DNA from: Lachnospiraceae bacterium UBA7160
GTDB lineage: Bacteria > Bacillota > Clostridia > Lachnospirales > Lachnospiraceae
Direction of reading: 5' to 3'
NCBI GenBank assembly: GCA_002491565.1
Contig: DKWE01000016.1
Coordinates: 1-8,763, forward strand
Length of the DNA stretch: 8,763 bases
Position numbers and translations under genes: made by a program. Positions 1 to 5,701 of this stretch are shown one piece after another (position 1 is the first letter of the stretch; each line of letters begins with the position of its first letter). The notes under the pieces are model-generated. The model saw only the letters and a program-made list of their open reading frames with translations. It was not told the origin of the DNA and made no database searches.

Positions 1-170
1 GGCCGGGTAGCCAAGTCGGGCAGGGATAAACGCTGAAGGCATCTAAGCGTGAAGCCCCCCTCAAGATGAGATATCCTAAGACCCCTTGAAGAACACGAGG
101 TAGATAGGGCAGAGGTGGAAGTGCGGCAACGCATGGAGCTGACTGCTACTAATAGGTCGCAAGCTTATCC
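1..170 (+). rRNA. 23S ribosomal RNA, 3' end (partial)
   Basis: This is the last part of a large-subunit rRNA gene whose 5' portion lies left of the window. Conserved landmarks appear in the right order: GCTGAAGGCATCTAAGCGTG near 32-52, AAGCCCCCCTCAAGATGAGA near 52-71, GAGGTGGAAG near 112-121, GGAGCTGAC near 135-143, and the terminal ACTAATAGGTCG near 148-159, followed by the usual GCTTAxCC end. These match the bacterial 23S 3' domain as I know it. The exact mature 3' end is uncertain by a few bases. No 5S rRNA follows before the terminator at 400-428, so this appears to be the last gene of its rRNA operon. Confidence 0.95.
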
Positions 171-399
171 AAAGGCGGAGAAAGGCGGATGCAGGCATAC
201 AGGAATGGACGGGAGCACGGAGTGGTCCCGGGCATGGATGTATAGATGCATACCTTTGCGGAGCAAAGGTACTGACGGAAATGCGAAGCATTTTTGGAAG
301 TATCCGCGTAACGTGGAGGGAGTCATTCAGAAGCAGACGGTAGGGTAAAAAATGGATGTTATTAATTCTGTATGTGGTTTTGAAGGTATAAGGAAAGGA
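171..399 (+). other. structured post-23S spacer without a gene
   Basis: I see no 5S rRNA, tRNA or convincing coding region here. Several inverted repeats can be read directly. An imperfect long stem runs from 189 to 251 (ATGC 189-192 with GCAT 248-251; ATACA 197-201 with TGTAT 239-243). It is capped by CGGGA 210-214 with TCCCG 226-230 and CAC 216-218 with GTG 222-224. A perfect 9-bp hairpin has arms 251-259 and 263-271 (TACCTTTGC/GCAAAGGTA). A 6-bp hairpin has arms 279-284 and 288-293 and runs into five Ts (291-295). The spacer is probably transcribed with the rRNA and trimmed during processing. Confidence 0.6.
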
Positions 400-428
400 G
401 TACCGACAGATTGTCGGTGCTTTTTTTT
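400..428 (+). terminator. intrinsic terminator of the rRNA operon
   Basis: A hairpin with arms 400-408 and 412-420 (core ACCGACA/TGTCGGT, extended by one G-U and one G-C pair, loop GAT) is followed at once by eight Ts at 421-428. This is a textbook rho-independent terminator on the + strand. It separates the rRNA transcript from the surface-protein genes that follow. Confidence 0.92.
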
Positions 429-536
429 CGCTTTTGCTACTGCCATGAGACGTATTGCCAGGCCAGAACGTCTAATTTGTAATCTTTGAACAGTAACCAG
501 TAACCGTTTCCCTCCCTGGGATACGCAGGAAAAAGC
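429..536. other. intergenic region upstream of the surface-gene promoter
   Basis: No open reading frame here is convincing. An inverted repeat AGACGT (448-453) / ACGTCT (468-473) can form an interrupted hairpin, but no strong T tract follows it. The 7-mer CAGTAAC occurs as a tight direct repeat near 491-504. Neither has a clear function; both could be protein-binding sites upstream of the promoter at 537-565. Confidence 0.4.
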
Positions 537-565
537 TTGCAGATAGCAGTTGCAGATGCTATAAT
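537..565 (+). promoter_or_regulatory. sigma-A-type promoter for the surface-protein genes
   Basis: A -35 box TTGCAG (537-542) and a perfect -10 box TATAAT (560-565) are separated by exactly 17 bases. TGC directly precedes the -10 (557-559), forming an extended -10 element. The predicted transcription start is near 572, which gives a leader of about 90 bases before the ATG at 664. This is the best promoter between the rRNA terminator and the first gene, and the short gaps downstream suggest it drives genes through 4574. A second TATAAT at 580-585 has no matching -35. Confidence 0.78.
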
Positions 566-593
566 TTATCAGAATTGGTTATAATTCACAGTG

Positions 594-605
594 CTGCTGC
601 AGCAG
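594..605. repeat. 12-bp perfect palindrome in the leader
   Basis: CTGCTG (594-599) is followed directly by CAGCAG (600-605). The palindrome has no loop and lies roughly 20-30 bases after the predicted transcription start. With no loop it is a poor RNA hairpin, so a DNA-level operator for a dimeric regulator is the more natural reading. That role is inference, and a chance palindrome is possible. Confidence 0.35.
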
Positions 606-663
606 ATGTGCCAGGAATGTAGAAACTGATAGTAAATCAATACGAAGTAAGGGGGAAGAGAAG

Positions 664-1146
664 ATGAAAAAGCCAGGACGGAAGCTTCGGATTTCAATGT
701 TGCTGTTGCTGCTCTGCGCGCTCATGGTGATGCCGCAGAGTACAGTTTTCGCAAAGCAGCAAAAGAATGGCTGGGTGAAAGGCACCTACTATTACAAAAA
801 TGGAAAGATGCTCAAGAACAAATGGCTGAAGTCAAAGAAATATAAATATTACTTTGACAAGAAGGGGAAGGTCACAAAGGGCATCACAGTCATTGACGGA
901 AAGTTTTATCAGTTTGATAAAAAGGGCCGGATGGATGCGAAAAAGACAAAAAAGCTTCAGGCGGCAGCAAAGAGCCAGAAAAGCTTTGATGCTTTGCGAA
1001 AGCTGATCGGGAAGCCGAAGAAGTCAAAGTATCTGGCAGGCTGTTACGGCCCCGGCAAGGATGGTGTGCTGACGTATCCGACTTATATCGTGTATACCTA
1101 TAAAGAAGGAAAAAAGGAACTTTTTATGGGAGCGGAGCGCAGATAA
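664..1146 (+). CDS. small secreted protein with cell-wall-binding repeats
   Basis: A 160-residue exported protein. Residues 1-30 form a signal peptide: basic KKPGRK start, a leucine-rich core, and cleavage probably after VFA at 30. Residues 36-92 carry two to three short aromatic/glycine repeats (GWVKGTYYYKNGK, YYFDKKGKV, FYQFDKKGR) of the cell-wall-binding/choline-binding-like type that attach proteins to wall polymers. After a lysine-rich linker, residues 105-160 form a separate small domain (KLIGKPK, GCYGPGKDG, YIVYTYKEGK) that I do not recognise. About 33 of the 130 mature residues are lysine, so the protein is strongly basic. A purine-rich Shine-Dalgarno (AAGGGGG, 649-655) lies 8 bases before the ATG. 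The next gene starts 27 bases downstream and encodes a transglutaminase-like protein, so the two are probably co-transcribed and may work together. No enzymatic motif is seen. Confidence 0.85.
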   Translation: MKKPGRKLRISMLLLLLCALMVMPQSTVFAKQQKNGWVKGTYYYKNGKMLKNKWLKSKKYKYYFDKKGKVTKGITVIDGKFYQFDKKGRMDAKKTKKLQAAAKSQKSFDALRKLIGKPKKSKYLAGCYGPGKDGVLTYPTYIVYTYKEGKKELFMGAERR

Positions 1147-1173
1147 TACGAAGAAGGGGATGGAGAAGAGCGG

Positions 1174-1737
1174 ATGAAAAGGAGAAAAATCAGATACAAG
1201 CTGGCGCTTTGGTTGTTGGTTCTTTGCACTTGTATGATAGCGGTGCCAGTGCAGGCGGCTAAGAAGACAGCACTGGAGAAAAAAGCGGAATCAATTGTAA
1301 AGAAGCAGACCAATGAAAAAAAGGACAGCAAAAAACAGAAATTAAAAAAGCTGTTTCAATACATGGAGAAGTGCGGCTATCAGCGGACGATTGGTTTCAA
1401 AAATAAAAAGGGCTGGGAGAAGACCTATGCGTTAGAAATGCTGAAGAAGCGGAAGGGAAGCTGCTACCATTATGCGGCGGCATACGCATTTCTGGCAAAG
1501 AAGGCGACTGGCTATACAGCGCGCGTCTGCATTGGCAAGACCAATGGCTTCAATGCAAAGCGCTGGCAGCAGCATGCCTGGTGCGAGCTGAAAATCAAAG
1601 GAAAGTGGTATATCTTTGACCCGAACATGGATCAATATGCGGCAAAATGTTCCGGAAAGTACTACTGGAAATCTATTTCGGATAAAAAGATGAAGAAAAC
1701 CTACCGGCGGGAAAAGACAATAACGGTGGCATTCTGA
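1174..1737 (+). CDS. secreted transglutaminase-like cysteine protein
   Basis: A 187-residue exported protein with a transglutaminase-like (papain-like fold) domain. The signal peptide covers residues 1-28 or 29 (RRKIR, hydrophobic core, VPVQAA). A lysine-rich linker (29-60) leads to the catalytic domain. The expected triad is visible: Cys97 in GSCYHYA, His134 in QQHAWCEL and Asp149 in WYIFDPN. In this superfamily the Cys-His-Asp residues support protein cross-linking, deamidation or peptide cleavage, and sequence alone does not tell which. The length is that of a minimal single domain. Unlike the paralogue at 5702-6613 it lacks wall-binding repeats of its own; those are in the preceding gene. 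GGAG at 1162-1165 sits 8 bases before the ATG. The MBOAT gene begins 15 bases after the stop, supporting an operon. Family assignment is firm; substrate is unknown. Confidence 0.88.
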   Translation: MKRRKIRYKLALWLLVLCTCMIAVPVQAAKKTALEKKAESIVKKQTNEKKDSKKQKLKKLFQYMEKCGYQRTIGFKNKKGWEKTYALEMLKKRKGSCYHYAAAYAFLAKKATGYTARVCIGKTNGFNAKRWQQHAWCELKIKGKWYIFDPNMDQYAAKCSGKYYWKSISDKKMKKTYRREKTITVAF

Positions 1738-1752
1738 ATTTAGGAGAGATAT

Positions 1753-3144
1753 ATGGTTTTTAGTTCATTAGTCTTCTTATGTGTGGTTCTTCCGGCAGTG
1801 CTGATACTCTATGCAATACTTCCCGGGATTCGCGCAAAAAATGTGTTGTTGCTTGTAGCAAGCCTCTTGTTTTATGCATACGGAGAGCCGGTATATGTGT
1901 TGTTGCTCATAGTGAGTGCTGCACTGAATTATTTTGCAGCACGGATGCTGGCGCGCGGGAAGGGGAGCAGAGGCTGGCTGGCGGTTGCGGTAATCTTCAA
2001 TCTGGGTATTCTGTGCATATTCAAATATGCCGGTTTTCTGGTGGAATCGTTCGATGCGCTGACCGGACTGGCAGTTCCTGTGCCGCAGATTCGGCTGCCG
2101 GTTGGAATTTCATTTTTTACATTTCAGGCAATGTCCTATGTGATTGACGTATACCGGGACGAGACACCGGTGCAGCGCAATTTTGGCAGGCTGCTGCTCT
2201 ACATATCATTTTTTCCACAGCTGATTGCGGGGCCGATTGTCAAGTACCGCGATATTGCTGAGGAGATCGATCACCGGGAGCAATCAGCGGAACAAGTAGC
2301 GCGCGGCATGGTGCGTTTCCTGGCAGGTCTTGCGAAAAAGGTAATGATCGCAAACGTGATGGCAGTTGTGGCAGACAGCGCGTTTGGTGTGACGGAGGCA
2401 AGTGTCAATATACTGACTGCATGGACCGGGGCGGCAGCCTATATGCTGCAGATCTATTTTGATTTCAGCGGTTACAGTGATATGGCGATCGGCCTGGGGT
2501 GGATGTTTGGATTTCATTTTAAAGAGAATTTTCGCTACCCGTACTGTGCTTCTTCGATTCGGGAATTCTGGAGGCGTTGGCATATCTCTCTTTCCGGATG
2601 GTTTCGGGATTATCTCTATATTCCACTTGGCGGGAACCGGAGGGGGCGTGCGCGCACCTGTCTGAACCGTATGCTGGTCTTCGTATGTACCGGCATCTGG
2701 CATGGAGCAAATGTAACATTTTTGTTCTGGGGGCTCTTCCACGGCTGTTTTCAGCTTCTGGAGGAATTTGTGCCGGTATTCCAGAGACCGGAGAAGGGCT
2801 GGCGGCGCGTGGTTAGGCATCTTTATACTCTGTTGGTTGTGTTGGTCGGTTTTGTATTTTTCCGGGCAGAGACACTTGGACAGGGGCTGCTCTTTGTGCG
2901 GCAGATGATGACGGGATTTCACTTCGAGCCCGAAGCGATGCGGCTTTGGTGGTCGTGGATGACTCCGTTGAATCTTGGTGTATTTGTGGTTGGAGTCCTT
3001 GGCTCTATGCCGGTGAAGCAGCTGGTGGAACAAAAGAAATGGTATCCATTCCTGACTGCGGTTGCAAGTCTGGCGGGCTTGCTGCTTTGTTTGTTGAATC
3101 TGGCGGGCGGGACATACAATCCGTTTATTTATTTCCGTTTCTGA
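1753..3144 (+). CDS. MBOAT-family membrane O-acyltransferase (AlgI/DltB-like)
   Basis: A 463-residue polytopic membrane protein of the membrane-bound O-acyltransferase family, the group of AlgI, PatA and DltB, which pass acyl groups from a cytoplasmic donor to the outer face of the membrane. Hydrophobic segments run along the whole length, starting with FSSLVFLCVVLPAVLILY at the N-terminus. Family signatures are clear: LPVGISFFTFQAMSYVID (115-132), a conserved FFPQLIAGPIVKY block (153-165), YFDFSGYSDMAIGLG (235-249), FWRRWHISLSGWFRDYLYIP (272-291) and GIWHGAN (314-320). His277 and His317 are the conserved histidines, His317 being the expected catalytic one. AGGAGA at 1742-1747 precedes the ATG. 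The DHHW-type gene follows after 89 bases and is its likely extracellular partner. The acyl group is probably acetate, as in AlgI-type pairs, but donor and acceptor cannot be read from sequence. The domain looks complete. Confidence 0.95.
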   Translation: MVFSSLVFLCVVLPAVLILYAILPGIRAKNVLLLVASLLFYAYGEPVYVLLLIVSAALNYFAARMLARGKGSRGWLAVAVIFNLGILCIFKYAGFLVESFDALTGLAVPVPQIRLPVGISFFTFQAMSYVIDVYRDETPVQRNFGRLLLYISFFPQLIAGPIVKYRDIAEEIDHREQSAEQVARGMVRFLAGLAKKVMIANVMAVVADSAFGVTEASVNILTAWTGAAAYMLQIYFDFSGYSDMAIGLGWMFGFHFKENFRYPYCASSIREFWRRWHISLSGWFRDYLYIPLGGNRRGRARTCLNRMLVFVCTGIWHGANVTFLFWGLFHGCFQLLEEFVPVFQRPEKGWRRVVRHLYTLLVVLVGFVFFRAETLGQGLLFVRQMMTGFHFEPEAMRLWWSWMTPLNLGVFVVGVLGSMPVKQLVEQKKWYPFLTAVASLAGLLLCLLNLAGGTYNPFIYFRF

Positions 3145-3233
3145 TGTGTGCTGCATGAAAACCGGACTTAGATTAAATATTCTGTGTGAAGACAGAAGGT
3201 TTCAGCGGAATATGAATGTGTGGAGAAAGAATC

Positions 3234-4574
3234 ATGAAGAAAAAGCTTTCCTATTTCTATATTGCAGCATTTCTGCTTTGCTGCCTCGTGCCGTCCGCAG
3301 GCCTGCTTTTGGATCGCGGGGAGGTCTCGCGGGAGAACCGCAAGATGGCTGTGCTCCCCAGGCTGTGGACGGAAGAGGGCTGGAATCAGGCATATTTGCA
3401 GGAATTAGGAGATTGGTTCCAGGATCATTTTGCATTTCGAAATGAGATGGTGACAGCGAATTCCTGTGTGATGGCAGCGGCGGGGGTCTCAGCAAAGGAG
3501 AGTGTGATCGTCGGTACGGACGGATGGCTGTATTACGCGGATTCAATGGATGATTATCAGGGTCGCAATCAGCTGAGTGACCGTGCGCTGTTCGACATTG
3601 CGCATACGCTGGCGATGCTGAAGTCTTATCTGGATTCTCAGGGCGTGCAGCTTTTGTTTACGGTGGCGCCGAACAAGAATTCTTTGTATGGGGAGCAGAT
3701 GCCGTATTACTTGCAGCACAAGGTATCGGACCGGAAGAATCTGACAGAGATCCGCAGAGTGCTGGAGGAGGAGCAGGTGCCTTATCTGGACTTGTATCAG
3801 CTTTTTTACAAAATGGATGACGTGTTGTACCATAAGCGTGATTCTCATTGGGACAACCGGGGAGCGGCGTTTGCTGCGGATGCAATTCTGGAGGCGCTGC
3901 AAAAAGAGCATATTGATTACGGCGCGGAAGAATATGAGGTGCGGTGTGATTTTGAGGGGGACCTCGATGCGATGCTGTTTCCGGCGGCTTTAACGCCAGA
4001 GGAAGAGTATTATTATATTTCCGGACCAGAATTTCTGTATGTAGAACCAGTGGAGAGTAATTTTGATTCGCATATCTCCACGCAATCGGTTGCTGACGGC
4101 AGTCTGGTAATGTACCGGGATTCCTTTGGAAATGCATTGCTGCCGTTTCTTGCGGAGAGCTTTGGAAGTGCATACTTCTCACGCGGTGTTCCGTATGATC
4201 TTTCGGATTTGATTGTACATGGAGCGGATACATTGGTGATTGAACGCGCGGAGCGGTTTCTGCCGGAGATGGCGGCGAATCCGCCGATGCTCCAGTCGCC
4301 TTATGCGAGTCTGGATGGCACGGAGCAGAAAATGGAGCGCGAGGGCTTCCATAATTTTTCTGTGGAGACGGTGAGTGTGTATACAAAGGTTAGTGGAACC
4401 TTTGGTGCGGACATGCCAGAGGGGAAGGAGCAGATTCTGGCGCGGACGGAATCCGGGGCCGTTTATGAGGCTTATCCGATACACACCGAGGATGACATGG
4501 AGGGATTCGTTTTATACCTTTACGGGGAGACAGAAGAATCCTGTGAGGAGAGCCTGGAGCTGTTTTTGCGATAG
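3234..4574 (+). CDS. DHHW/AlgX-like extracytoplasmic acyltransferase partner
   Basis: A 446-residue protein anchored or exported by an N-terminal hydrophobic segment (KKK, then residues 5-25). The body resembles the DHHW family and the AlgX/AlgJ SGNH-hydrolase-like group, which accept acyl groups from an MBOAT protein and place them on extracellular polysaccharide. Recognisable elements are GTDGWLYYAD (95-103), FTVAPNKNSLYGEQMP (142-157), YHKRDSHWDNRGA (199-211) and MYRDSFGNALLPF (293-305). The likely catalytic set is Asp203 and His205 in DSHW plus Ser297 in RDSF, by analogy with AlgX/AlgJ. DSHW stands where the family name motif is DHHW. The ATG at 3234 is preferred over an in-frame ATG at 3216, because GGAG (3222-3225) lies 8 bases upstream of 3234 and the product then begins MKKKLSYFYI. 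The glycan acceptor is unknown. Confidence 0.9.
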   Translation: MKKKLSYFYIAAFLLCCLVPSAGLLLDRGEVSRENRKMAVLPRLWTEEGWNQAYLQELGDWFQDHFAFRNEMVTANSCVMAAAGVSAKESVIVGTDGWLYYADSMDDYQGRNQLSDRALFDIAHTLAMLKSYLDSQGVQLLFTVAPNKNSLYGEQMPYYLQHKVSDRKNLTEIRRVLEEEQVPYLDLYQLFYKMDDVLYHKRDSHWDNRGAAFAADAILEALQKEHIDYGAEEYEVRCDFEGDLDAMLFPAALTPEEEYYYISGPEFLYVEPVESNFDSHISTQSVADGSLVMYRDSFGNALLPFLAESFGSAYFSRGVPYDLSDLIVHGADTLVIERAERFLPEMAANPPMLQSPYASLDGTEQKMEREGFHNFSVETVSVYTKVSGTFGADMPEGKEQILARTESGAVYEAYPIHTEDDMEGFVLYLYGETEESCEESLELFLR

Positions 4575-4819
4575 CGGAGAGGCTCTTAGAAATACACAAG
4601 GTACATTGCTGAATTTGTTCATGCAGCAGGCAGTGTACCGTGAAGCAGCCTGCACTCTCAAAGGGGAAGAAAGCATAGTGCGTGGAAAGACGCGTAAGTT
4701 ATGTGCCGTCAAACAGAGAGATTTCTCAGAAAATGCGGCTCAACGGACGACGCACTGAGAGTGGATGGATTGCAGCGGTTGTAAGGCAATAGGGATTGTT
4801 AAACAAGGAGGAAATGAAA
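4575..4819 (+). other. intergenic leader with overlapping inverted repeats
   Basis: No gene is supported in this 245-base gap. Three helices can be read. Helix A joins 4600-4610 with 4629-4639 (GGTACA/TGTACC core, two G-U pairs). Helix B joins GCAGGC 4626-4631 with GCCTGC 4648-4653, which excludes A. Helix C joins CACTCTCA 4653-4660 with TGAGAGTG 4756-4763 and shares one base with B. A smaller stem AGTGCGT 4677-4683 / ACGCACT 4750-4756 sits just inside C. None is followed by a T tract, so this is not a simple terminator, and no good promoter was found. The layout suggests a structured mRNA leader for the gene at 4820, but the pairing is untested. Confidence 0.4.
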
Positions 4820-5563
4820 ATGCAGAACAAGAAGAGAAATGCGGTGCTCGCTTTTATGACAGGCTTGGTGCTGGCGGTGAGCCCGGCAGTTGTGTATGCG
4901 CAGGAGACGGAAGCATTGACAGAGCTGGCAGGCGAGACAGAAATGGAGACAGAGGCGGAGACGGAGGAAGTTTACGAGGAAGAGAAGCTTCTGTATGTGC
5001 TGGATGATGTCTATGTGCGCAGCGAGCCGGATGCAAAGTCTGAGATTCTGGCGGTTGCAAAGCGCGGACAGGAAATCCGAGTCATCGGGAAAATCGGAGG
5101 CTGGTATCATATTGTACTGGGTGAGAAAAAGACAGACGAAAATGCAGATACAGACGAAAAACAGGCAGATGGGGTGACGAAAGTGGATGTGCCGGAGGCA
5201 GATGCAGAGCCTGCACAGACAGAAACCGAAACGGAGCTGCTGTCCGTTTCATCAAAAGAAGAGAAGGATGCAGTTCAGACCGGGTATATTGCCGAAAAGT
5301 ACGTGACGGATAGCAAGGAAGAAGCGCAGAATGCGGTGGATGCACAGAAGAGTGCTTTGAAGGCACAGGAGCAGGCTGCGGCAGCAGCGGCGGCAGCGGC
5401 ACAGCAGGCAGCGGCTTCCCAGCAGACAGGCGCCGGTGCGGACAGCGGGAATACGGACCGGGTAGAGGTCAGCCGTGAGAAGTTTGACGATTGTGATGGC
5501 AGCGGTCATGGCTACTATGAGATTACCTATTCGGATGGGACTACGGAGATTGTAGAGTACTAA
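4820..5563 (+). CDS. secreted SH3b-domain protein with acidic insertion
   Basis: A 247-residue exported protein with no catalytic motif. The signal peptide is residues 1-27 (QNKKR, hydrophobic core, VVYA cleavage). A Thr/Glu-rich stretch (29-55) follows. Residues 57-103 match the first part of a bacterial SH3 domain (VYVRSEPDAKSEIL, then GQEIRVIGKIGGWYHIVL). The final strand of the fold appears only at 154-162 (TGYIAEKYV), after an acidic insertion of about 50 residues. Residues 165-205 are Ala/Gln-rich and probably helical, with nine alanines in a row at 186-194. The C-terminus has DCDGSGHGYYEITYSDGTTE (224-243). Bacterial SH3 domains usually bind cell-wall peptides or glycans, so a wall-associated role is likely. 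AAGGAGG (4805-4811) is 8 bases from the ATG at 4820; the in-frame ATG at 4814 is too close to it, and a TTG at 4796 lies upstream of it. Confidence 0.85.
   Translation: MQNKKRNAVLAFMTGLVLAVSPAVVYAQETEALTELAGETEMETEAETEEVYEEEKLLYVLDDVYVRSEPDAKSEILAVAKRGQEIRVIGKIGGWYHIVLGEKKTDENADTDEKQADGVTKVDVPEADAEPAQTETETELLSVSSKEEKDAVQTGYIAEKYVTDSKEEAQNAVDAQKSALKAQEQAAAAAAAAAQQAAASQQTGAGADSGNTDRVEVSREKFDDCDGSGHGYYEITYSDGTTEIVEY
5375..5416 (+). repeat. GCN triplet run encoding the alanine tract
   Basis: Nine consecutive GCN codons (5375-5401), then CAG CAG and three more alanine codons, encode the Ala/Gln-rich part of the SH3b protein. GCG and GCA are mixed, so the tract is not a pure microsatellite. Length variation between strains by slippage or recombination would still be plausible. 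Confidence 0.6.
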
Positions 5564-5701
5564 TCGCAGGTTCATTGTAACAGGAATCACGCAGCGGAGA
5601 TCACGTTCGGGGAATGCGTGACTCTGCGCAATGCATAGATAGAAGTGTAACTGTAACATTCGGAATGTGAGTATGTCCGGCAAAGAAGAAGGAGAAACTG
5701 T
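5564..5701. other. intergenic region with two inverted repeats
   Basis: No gene is seen. A 7-bp inverted repeat TCACGCA (5587-5593) / TGCGTGA (5615-5621) could form a hairpin with a 21-base loop. A 13-base palindrome ACATTC-G-GAATGT (5656-5668) has too small a centre for an RNA hairpin and looks more like a protein-binding site. I could not find a convincing promoter or a terminator with a T tract, so the next gene may depend on read-through. Confidence 0.35.

Noticed and set aside
115..348. A 77-codon open frame on the + strand and a 71-codon one on the - strand across the 23S 3' end and spacer
   Set aside because: They overlap clear rRNA sequence, have no Shine-Dalgarno support and no recognisable protein features.
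171..399. Possible 5S rRNA
   Set aside because: None of the expected 5S landmarks (such as the CGAAC loop and the GGAAGTTAAGC block) are present, although the region is structured.
580..585. Second TATAAT as an independent promoter
   Set aside because: No acceptable -35 box lies 16-18 bases upstream; the better spaced box is at 560-565.
2284..3156. A 290-codon open frame on the - strand opposite the MBOAT gene
   Set aside because: It lies entirely opposite a gene with strong family motifs; its translation is low-hydrophobicity and Pro/His/Arg-rich, as expected for an antisense shadow.
3216..3233. Upstream ATG as start of the DHHW-type protein
   Set aside because: The Shine-Dalgarno GGAG at 3222-3225 lies after this ATG and is correctly placed for the ATG at 3234, which also gives a normal signal/anchor start.
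3658..4386. A 242-codon open frame on the - strand opposite the DHHW-type gene
   Set aside because: Pro/His/Ser-rich shadow translation with no family features.
4375..4758. A 127-codon + strand frame running from the end of the DHHW gene into the gap
   Set aside because: Most of it overlaps the real gene in another frame and the rest crosses the inverted repeats; no ribosome binding site or motif supports it.
4796..4819. TTG at 4796 or ATG at 4814 as start of the SH3b protein
   Set aside because: AAGGAGG at 4805-4811 is 8 bases from the ATG at 4820; it is downstream of 4796 and only two bases from 4814.
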